DNA of 64,000 nt from Heliocidaris erythrogramma (lineage: Eukaryota > Echinodermata > Echinoidea > Camarodonta > Echinometridae). Each line of letters opens with the position of its first letter. Position 1 is the first letter of the stretch. This document shows positions 57,232 to 64,000 of this stretch, piece by piece. Below the pieces are notes generated by a model that had not been told where the DNA came from, searched no databases, and saw only the letters and a program-made list of their open reading frames with translations. The DNA lies in the NCBI GenBank assembly GCA_025617745.1, contig CM046870.1, positions 30,647,927 through 30,711,926 of the forward strand. The letters run 5' to 3'. Position numbers and translations under genes: made by a program.

Positions 57232-57721
57232 GGCCTTGGTGTACTCTTTAATCTGGATCATTTTTTTACATATATATTATAAATGTAGACTATTTTCACT
57301 GACTTATCAAACTTCTGGCATAATATCATAACTAGGAAAAGCTTTATAACTTTGGTTTGCAATATAAACACAACACTCAAGAGTTAATATACATAAAGGA
57401 ATAGAAAAAGCTATGAACACATTGTTATAAAGTGATAATCTTAATTGCATATTTAACAATGTGTATTTTTGTTTTAGATTCATCAAGCATTACTCTCCCA
57501 ACATATTGTAAAAACTTCATGAACAAAATGGAACTCAACACCACTCATTAGTTCCATTTTCTTCTTTGTTGGAACATCTAAATGGCAACTTACAAATACA
57601 ACCGACACTATAACAGGGCTGGTGAATGAGTAACATGAAAGATTTCACATCCCCCCACTTGTGGTGTTGAGTTGGATTAGGATTTTGACAGGTGCGCAAG
57701 GATTTTGGCTTGGACAGGGGT
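57232..57721. other. No recognised feature
   Basis: AT-rich, unique-looking. Confidence 0.4.
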
Positions 57722-57853
57722 TTAACCCATTTACCACCAAACTATTTGGCTGAATATCAGTCATTTCTCATACTTTCAATTCGAGGATGAAGTATAGACC
57801 TATTGAGAATCTGATATAAAAGTTTTAAACAGTCATGGTTGGGGATGAGTTAA
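57722..57853. mobile_element. TTAA-flanked 132-bp element
   Basis: TTAACCCATTTACCACCAAA at the left and GGTTGGGGATGAGTTAA at the right, a diverged terminal repeat. Confidence 0.5.
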
Positions 57854-57981
57854 GGCGATTATAATCCAACATTTGATATCATAATAAATCATATTTTTAT
57901 TTAGACATTTATTTTCTTTGTGCAAATGTTTTTTTTTCTACTTGCAGGACCGATATTAATTCACACTTTTTTTTATTTGAT

Positions 57982-58165
57982 TTAAAAATTGCCTTATCTC
58001 TCTTCGTTAAATATATTTTTCTAATACCTGTAAGCATATTAAAAATTAAAAATTGCCTTATCTCTCTTCGTTAAATATATTTTTCTAATACCTGTAAGCA
58101 TATTAAAAATTAAAAATTGCCTTATCTCTCTTCGTTAAATATATTTCTCTAATACCTGTAAGCAT
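57982..58165. repeat. Tandem repeat, 64-bp unit, almost identical copies
   Basis: TTGCCTTATCTCTCTTCGTT starts at about 57989, 58053 and 58117, exactly 64 bp apart. One substitution is visible between units; the third is cut short. Confidence 0.9.
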
Positions 58166-58200
58166 CATAACATACATGTACATGTTCCATTAATCTAAGA

Positions 58201-58324
58201 GGCCCGAATTCACAAAGGAGGTTTGGTTTAAACCATGGTTAAACCCCCTCCTGGGTTTTTAAAGCGTACGTACGCTTATTTTAGTATGCTTCCGGAGTTT
58301 AAACCTCCTTTGTGAATTCGGGCC
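58201..58324. mobile_element. 124-bp miniature element with perfect 24-bp terminal repeats
   Basis: GGCCCGAATTCACAAAGGAG at the left (pairing continues GTTT) is perfectly inverted at the right. The interior includes GGTTTAAACCATGGTT and GCGTACGTACGC palindromes. Confidence 0.85.
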
Positions 58325-58579
58325 AGAATGTTTTCATGTTCATGTAGTAATTATACCATTCCTGATTAGAAATTATATTTGATACATCCACAATATTAAA
58401 AATCTCTTAAATACATACGAGTATTTCAATAATTTGTGGATTAAATAAAGGGTACCTTTGATAAAATTCTCTGCTTGAGAACTATCAAATACAGGTAGTA
58501 GTTTATGGGTTAAATGCAGCACTGCACTGCCACGAGTGACTCAAATACTCCTTAACGTGCATCCTTTTCAATTCACCCA
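58325..58579. other. No recognised feature
   Basis: AT-rich spacer. Confidence 0.4.
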
Positions 58580-58870
58580 AATCTCAGTCCAATTTCCACT
58601 AATTAGTGCAGCTCGGTGGTAGATAATCCTTATTTTACTAGATAGGAATTCCATCATTAGATTACCTTTCCATCCTCAAATTGGCAACAGTTATTCCTAA
58701 GCCTTTTTTTTCCTTCAAGTTTTAGCCTAATACTCTTTGAATTAGTACAGCTCGGTGGTAGATAATCCTTATTTTGTCAGATAAGAATTCCATCATTAGA
58801 ACACCTTTCCATCCTCAAATTGGCAGCAGTTTCTCCTAAGCCTTTTCATCCTTTAGCCTGATATTCATTG
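58580..58870. repeat. Two-unit tandem repeat, period 139 bp
   Basis: GCTCGGTGGTAGATAATCCT at 58611 and 58750, each followed by ATTCCATCATTAGA and CCTTTCCATCCTCAAATTGG. Confidence 0.85.
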
Positions 58871-59482
58871 ATCCACAAGGTTTAACTATTGGGCGATATT
58901 TGTCAGAGGTTAATCATAAGCTGATCAGTTATTAGAACTTCCTGGCCTGGTAAAATTTGGCATAATAAAATATTTGAGATAAAAAAAAAATAAAAAAAAA
59001 CTGGTGGGGAAGTTTGGGCAAACCCCTGGATTATATGAACTCATGACATTTTCTACAAATCTTATGGAGTCACCTGTGTTCTATGAGACTTTAGAAATAC
59101 AAATTTAAAAGGAGCTTTTTAGTCAAGAGCCAAGGTCCTAAGGCTAATTAACACCTAGAAGAAAACTTTTTATTACATTCAGTCCACATAGTAGTCTTGA
59201 GTTCAATACCAATATATTTCATTTTATTTTCATTTCATTTATTTTCATATTTCTCATGTTACATTTACATTTCAAAAATAAAGTACAAGTTTTTGTTTGT
59301 GATGAAATTACATTCAAGGATACATACGTAAATAACATAAAGGTAAGTGGTCAATATAGAGTACTGATTTAACTGAGATATATATGATGGCACCTACAGG
59401 AAGCAGGCTTGTAAAGATAGAGACATAGAAATAAAGACAGAGAGTGCGAATGGTCTCCTTTCATTTCATTCATGTTAAAGCA
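58871..59482. other. No recognised feature
   Basis: AT-rich with poly-A near 58981-59000. Confidence 0.4.
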
Positions 59483-59630
59483 CAGTTAAACCTTCATATA
59501 AAGACTGCTCAAGGGAGACAAGAAATGTGGTTTTTATATGCAGGTTCTTTTTATTAAATGTTTCAATGAGAAACACTGTCCTAGGGAAATTGAAAATGGA
59601 GTCTTTCTATAGAGTATGATCACTGGAAAC
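59483..59630. mobile_element. Pogo/Tigger-like element, partial
   Basis: CAGTTAAACCTTCATATAAA, CTCAAGGGAGACAAGAAAT, TTTCAATGAGAAACACTGTC align with 9271-9444. The right terminal repeat is not clear. Confidence 0.6.
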
Positions 59631-60001
59631 ATAAAAGACAATTATCAGAACGTGAGGTTTGCACTTTTCTGCTTCAAGATTCAAGAGCATTTGAGATCAA
59701 TGCCTGATGCACAGTCAAGTAACTGAAAGCTTCTGTCAGAATTAGTATTGCCAAACCTTGGAAACCTTAGACTCACGTAACCCAGATATACAGGCTGTTG
59801 CACGTGTCTTCCGTATGGTGCATGCAGTGTATGGTTCATCGGCTAGCCAGGTGAAGGTTACTGGCCTGACATATCGCCAGTAAGCTCTAACAAGAGCTGG
59901 CAGTTGGCAGGATGTTGGTACATCGAGCAGGGATTCCCCATGAGTGAAGGGGATTTACAGGCAATCCTCTGTGCATCAAACCTTGGATTTTAAGTTTTAT
60001 C
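59631..60001. other. Unique stretch, possible regulatory sequence
   Basis: 59760-59960 is non-repetitive and balanced in composition (TGTTGCACGTGTCTTCC, GGTGCATGCAGTG, CCTGACATATCGCCAG). A role is not supported beyond that. Confidence 0.25.
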
Positions 60002-60310
60002 TTGCTCTCTCTCTCTCTCTCTCCCATTCTTTCCCTCTCCCATCCTGATCTCTCTGCCCCCCCCCTCTCTCTCTCTTTCCCAATCCCATTTTTTCTATCC
60101 TTAACTGTATCTGTCTTCCTTCTCCCTCTCCTTTATTTTTTACTTCTCCATCTCTCTCTCTTCTTTTCTCTTAAATTTTCTCTCTTTCTTTTAATATCTC
60201 TCTCCCTGCGATGTCTACCTGTCTCTCTTCTTTTTATCTCTCTTTCTTTCTTCCTTTCTCAATATCTATCTCAATCTTTCTCAAACTGCCCCTCTCTCCC
60301 TCTGTTTAAT
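60002..60310. repeat. CT-rich tract
   Basis: CTCTCTCTCT and TTTCTTTC patches over 300 bp; the ORF is low-complexity. Confidence 0.9.
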
Positions 60311-60924
60311 AATTCTGATATTTTCTCACATTTACTTTCTTTATGACATATTCAATTTACTTCAATCCTATCAATTATGATATTTAATTTTTATATTGCT
60401 TGAAACTTCCAGGCATTCTTGAGTACTAGTCTGAAAACAATCCACCCATCGAAAAGAACCTAAGCTAAATATTTTTTACAATTCCAAGCAAATTAGGTAC
60501 TTTCTGTACCCCAATGTGTAACAAAATATCCATGTTTCTATGCTAGTTGCAAAAATAAACATTTATACATGTAAATGCTCATGCCACAGCTTTGCACATT
60601 TAGTACTGCAAGTTTTCAAACAAAGGCCTGAATTAAGTTACCGATCACACTTTTCGAGCTCTAATTTTAGCGGCAGTAACCTCTATTATAAATCCATTCT
60701 ACCTTCCTGTACGAATAACCTGAAAACAAACAAGATCCATGCTCCTCCATTTCGCTAGCAACGAGGGATGACAGAGGTCATCTAGTCTACCCTTGAAAAG
60801 GATTCCTTCCTGAGTGTTTAGAAGATGTACTGTGTAGACACAATATACATGTATAAGGATTAAGCAGAGACTTTTCTGTGTAAATGATATTAACAGAGGT
60901 CTTGCTTGTTGTGTCTGACACTCA
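60311..60924. other. No recognised feature
   Basis: Unique-looking AT-rich sequence. Confidence 0.4.
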
Positions 60925-61299
60925 CCCCCCCCCCCCCCCTCAAAATGTTATAGTGATACCCGTTTTGCAGGCACGTAGCCAGGGGGTGGTGGGGCAGTCC
61001 TCCCCCCCCCCCCCCCCGACACCTTAAAATGACAAAAAATAAAGCAAGTGCGAAAAGTGTGACATGAGAGAAAATGTATAGACAAGGAATGATGAAATGA
61101 AACAATATAGAGAGAGAAAGAATTGAGCGGCGTGAAAGAAAGAAAGAAATCAAATAATTGAAGAGCAGTCAGGGTGTCGAAGTAACTTTTTTCTACCGGT
61201 ATATAAAAACATCAAAGCTTTTGCGCTTCGCAAACCCACCACCTGAGGAACACGCTTCACATGCTCACAACTGCCCCCTCCCCCCTCCCCCCCCCCCCC
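60925..61299. repeat. Three long C runs (C15, C16, C13)
   Basis: Runs at 60925-60939, 61002-61017 and 61287-61299. The first two flank a GGCACGTAGCCAGGGGG word. Confidence 0.9.
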
Positions 61300-61347
61300 G
61301 AAATTAAATTCTAGCCCCGCGGTTGCCCCTGGATATCACAGGTCACA

Positions 61348-61432
61348 TGTTATCTGTTGAGACCCAGCAGGGCATTTCATCTGGAAAAAAAAATGAGTTC
61401 ATGTCCTTATGACTCTCAGCACAGATAAAGGA
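61348..61432. repeat. Hairpin family A copy (diverged)
   Basis: TCTGTTGAGACCCAGCAGGGC and inverse TTATGACTCTCAGCACAGAT. Confidence 0.55.
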
Positions 61433-61469
61433 AACAAGAAAAAAAATATCACTGAAGGCGATTAATACC

Positions 61470-61925
61470 CCTGCCCCAATGTGTGTGGTAAATTTTCTGA
61501 GCATTGCTCGAAAAATGAGGACAGAGTTGATCCGCAAGATTTCCCACTGATTTATTGCCATAGTATACTGTTGCCATGCTGTTACCATGGCAACGCAGTT
61601 TCTGAAACATTCAAAAAATACGTCTTGCACATCTTCACCACAAGACCAATGTGTGTGCCAAATTTCATAAGCATCGCTTGAAAAATGAGGAAGTAGTTCG
61701 ATCCGCAAGATTTCAACCTGATTTATTGACATAATATGTGTTACCACGGCCACACAGTTTCTGACACATTAAAAAATTATGTCTTGTACATCTTCATCCC
61801 AAAACCAATGTGTGTGGCGAATTTCATGAGCATTGCTTGAAAAATGAAGTAGTTCGATGCGCAAGATTTGCAATGGACCGACCGCCCGACCGACCTTACG
61901 CCGATTCCTTTGGCGGGGTATAATA
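61470..61925. repeat. Three-unit tandem repeat, period about 160-170 bp
   Basis: CCAATGTGTGTGNYRAATTT starts near 61475, 61646 and 61804. GCATTGCTTGAAAAATGA and GATCCGCAAGATTT follow in each. It ends with GACCGACCGCCCGACCGACC and GGCGGGGTATAATA. The minus-strand ORF is made of these units. Confidence 0.8.
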
Positions 61926-62237
61926 AAGAATGCATTCTTGTTTATCAAAAGGGCACAGACAACTTCTAAATACCACAAAAACAGTATAAAAATTTGATCG
62001 AAGTTATGAAATTAAGAATAACCAAATTTATCACACTGCCATATGGAGTAAGTTTTTACTAATTCTTTGTTTCTTAACTTCTCCTTGGAAGATTATAGAG
62101 AGATTTTTTTACTGTGAGTGTATCTTGCTATTCATGAAGTAAATTAAAAGAAATCAGACTAATATTATTTGGGGGCTCATGAATACTCTATATAAAGAGA
62201 GATAAAAACACAAAATAAGTTAAACCCTTTATTGAAA
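61926..62237. other. No recognised feature
   Basis: AT-rich, unique-looking. Confidence 0.4.
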
Positions 62238-62776
62238 TACAGTGGAACCTCGTTATATCAAACTCCTTGGGACCCAGGAAATTTCCTTGATATATTGAAA
62301 CCTTGTTGTATCAGGACTACAAAACAATAGAATACAAAGGACTGGGACCAGGAAATGACCTTGTTATAATGAGAGTTTGTTATAACAGTGTCCTTTATAG
62401 AGTACCGAAGTGATGACGTCATACCATATCTCAAAGGAACATGGTGAAAAACATCCAGAGCCCAAATTTTATGGCAATTGGCTCATTGGGCCCCGAGATA
62501 TGGCCGCATGAATACCTCCTTAGCCCCATTGAAGTCAGTATTAAATTGGCCTGGTTCTAAACTGTTAAGAACCAGGCCAATTTACACTGACTTCAATGGG
62601 GCTAATTAGATATTCATATAGCCATACCTTGGGCCACCATGAACTGATTCATGTCAAATTTGATGTGTGAACGTTTTCCATCATGCTCTACCTAAATATG
62701 GTCCTAAAAATACTGAAATACAAAAATCAAAATTTGATGACGTCACACTTTGGTAGTCTATAACGAGGTTTCACTA
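62238..62776. mobile_element. Pogo/Tigger-like full-length foldback, ~540 bp
   Basis: TACAGTGGAACCTCGTTATA at the left and TATAACGAGGTTTCACTA at the right, TA-flanked. From about 62400 inward the two halves are inverted copies (GATGACGTCA near each side), meeting in a near-perfect stem around GAACCAGGCCAATTTA at 62521-62605. No transposase ORF. Confidence 0.8.
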
Positions 62777-63035
62777 CATGAAATTTGTACTGTACATTTG
62801 CTACCTCTATTATCCATAGAGTGGGCAATTACTATAACCATTTGTCCGCTTAGAGAAAAGGAGGATGTCCGATAGCTCCTAGAGAGTTCTAATGCAATCA
62901 ATTACCCCGAGATGACAAACAGCTAATTTTCTGTATCCAATCGTGACTTTGAAGTGTTTTTGTCCACAGGCACCCCCCTCGATGCCGGATCTCTTCCATT
63001 TGTCTAAAACCAACTGCAGTCGTAGACCTGGCATC
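62777..63035. other. Unique stretch, possible regulatory sequence
   Basis: 62860-62940 contains TAATGCAATCAATTACCCCG and GACAAACAGCTAATTTTC. No ORF of note. Confidence 0.25.
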
Positions 63036-63660
63036 TGTTGCTTACCTGTTAGAATGGGTCACGCTCTTCTGTCAGGTAGGGGGTCTGTTCCCATTGCAGT
63101 CTTTTTTAAAATAATATGGGCATCCAAATGAGTTACATCGGGAGGAGAGACCCAAGGGTTACAGTGATTCAGTTCGCTTTTCCCCTCCCATGCCCAGGTG
63201 ACACCAAATACTTAATAATAATAATAATAATGTCATGAGTTTACAAACTGAAATAACTGAAATGCTTCTTTTCAAGTTACCGACGTACTATAATAGGTGA
63301 TGCTATTCTGTCACTTGGGGAGGTCTGTACCCACAGCAGGCTTTTTAAAATCTTTCAAGCAATTCCATAGAATATCATGAAAATTCAAATAACTTTAGAG
63401 ACATTTTAAAATTTACTTACGTCTCATAATAGCTAGGGGACACTATACTGTCAGTTGAGGAGGTCTACTTGCACGCAGCATATTTAAAAGAATCTTATGG
63501 GTAATTCTATGAAATTCAAAAATTCAAGTGACTTCAACAACTTATTAAAGTTACTGATATGTCACCGCACTCTGTCCGGTGGGGGAAGTCTGTTCCCATT
63601 GCAGCCTTTTTTCATCTTAAAGTTAATGCTGTAGAATTTTGTACACTTTGTACAATTACC
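63036..63660. repeat. Degenerate four-unit tandem array with splice-like boundaries
   Basis: CTGTCNNKTGGGGAGGTCTG variants at about 63069, 63308, 63449 and 63571 are each followed by a GCAG word and T-rich sequence. The first gap holds an extra ~100 bp with an AAT microsatellite at 63212-63229. On the minus strand three units open a short LQWEQTSP-like peptide before GTAAG/GTAAC words, but stops intervene in all. Confidence 0.65.
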
Positions 63661-64000
63661 ACTTGAATATTTAAACTGTTTCTTACCAGTTTTATTTTCT
63701 AAGCTCATTTTTTTTTCCAATTATGTTTTTTTTAAGAAGCCAAACTGGCTTGATCAAAGTAACATCAATGCACATTATGCTGCTTAATTTTAATTTGAAG
63801 ATCTATTTCCAAGTATTATCCAAAATATGTCTTATATATATTATCAAGATAACTGATTGTGCTTAGGCCATCCTACCACTTTGACAATGGAATACAATAT
63901 TTAATCCACCTGAAATGACTTTATCTCAAAAAACTAATTACACTGCAACTCTGTCCAGACTCTACTACCAATAATGTAAAATTGTCCTTATAAATCGATA
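63661..64000. other. No recognised feature
   Basis: AT-rich, unique-looking to the end of the window. Confidence 0.4.

Noticed and set aside
61343..61753. 136-codon minus-strand ORF with internal repeats
   Set aside because: The peptide repeat mirrors the 160-170-bp DNA tandem repeat and the frame breaks in the third unit.
62943..63131. Plus-strand ORF after a CCACAG acceptor-like word
   Set aside because: No pyrimidine tract of note, no donor in frame, and it overlaps the degenerate tandem array.

Overview
The window reads as intergenic or intronic DNA of a large animal genome. It is AT-rich and has almost no coding capacity. There are no operons, ribosome-binding sites or dense ORFs. It is filled with short inverted-repeat elements, degenerate tandem repeats, CT/GA tracts and runs of 13-17 G or C. 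The style (miniature foldback elements, G-runs, LINE tails ending in TTA or TTGAAC repeats) best fits a marine invertebrate deuterostome. My guess is an echinoderm such as a sea urchin, but that is inference from style and no species-specific gene was seen.

Only one segment is convincing as a gene. It is an exon on the minus strand (54826-55174) carrying a start codon, in-frame stops upstream, 101 complete codons, a polypyrimidine-AG acceptor and a good GTAAG donor. It is probably the first coding exon of a gene running leftwards. I do not recognise the protein, and no second exon could be supported. The other open frames are shadows of low-complexity tracts or of inverted repeats.

The mobile-element content falls into families. 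(A) An ~85-bp hairpin family, about sixteen copies, some in a composite tandem array at 15.4-16.2 kb. (B) A ~140-bp foldback family with a shared core and interchangeable stems (8.3, 22.1, 41.6, 47.4, 50.5, 57.1 kb). (C) TTAA-flanked elements of 80-680 bp, some with CCC ends as in piggyBac-type elements. (D) Pogo/Tigger-like elements (5.4, 9.3, 59.5, 62.2 kb) and a Tc1/mariner-like one (14.9 kb). (E) Longer unassigned elements (1.35/18.4/50.6 kb; 3.6/11.1/35.4 kb; 9.6/44.4 kb). (F) 5'-truncated non-LTR retrotransposon tails (28.3, 30.7, 46.5, 51.0, 55.8 kb). Nested insertions at 35.4-36.1, 47.1-47.8 and 50.6-51.4 kb give a relative order of activity.

Between these lie many locally born tandem repeats of unrelated sequence whose periods nearly all fall between about 115 and 215 bp. 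A few unique, TAAT-rich or locally GC-richer blocks (13.8, 20.9, 21.8, 31.7, 50.2, 53.2, 59.8, 62.9 kb) are the most plausible cis-regulatory segments. I found no tRNA, rRNA, CRISPR, viral gene or intact transposase.
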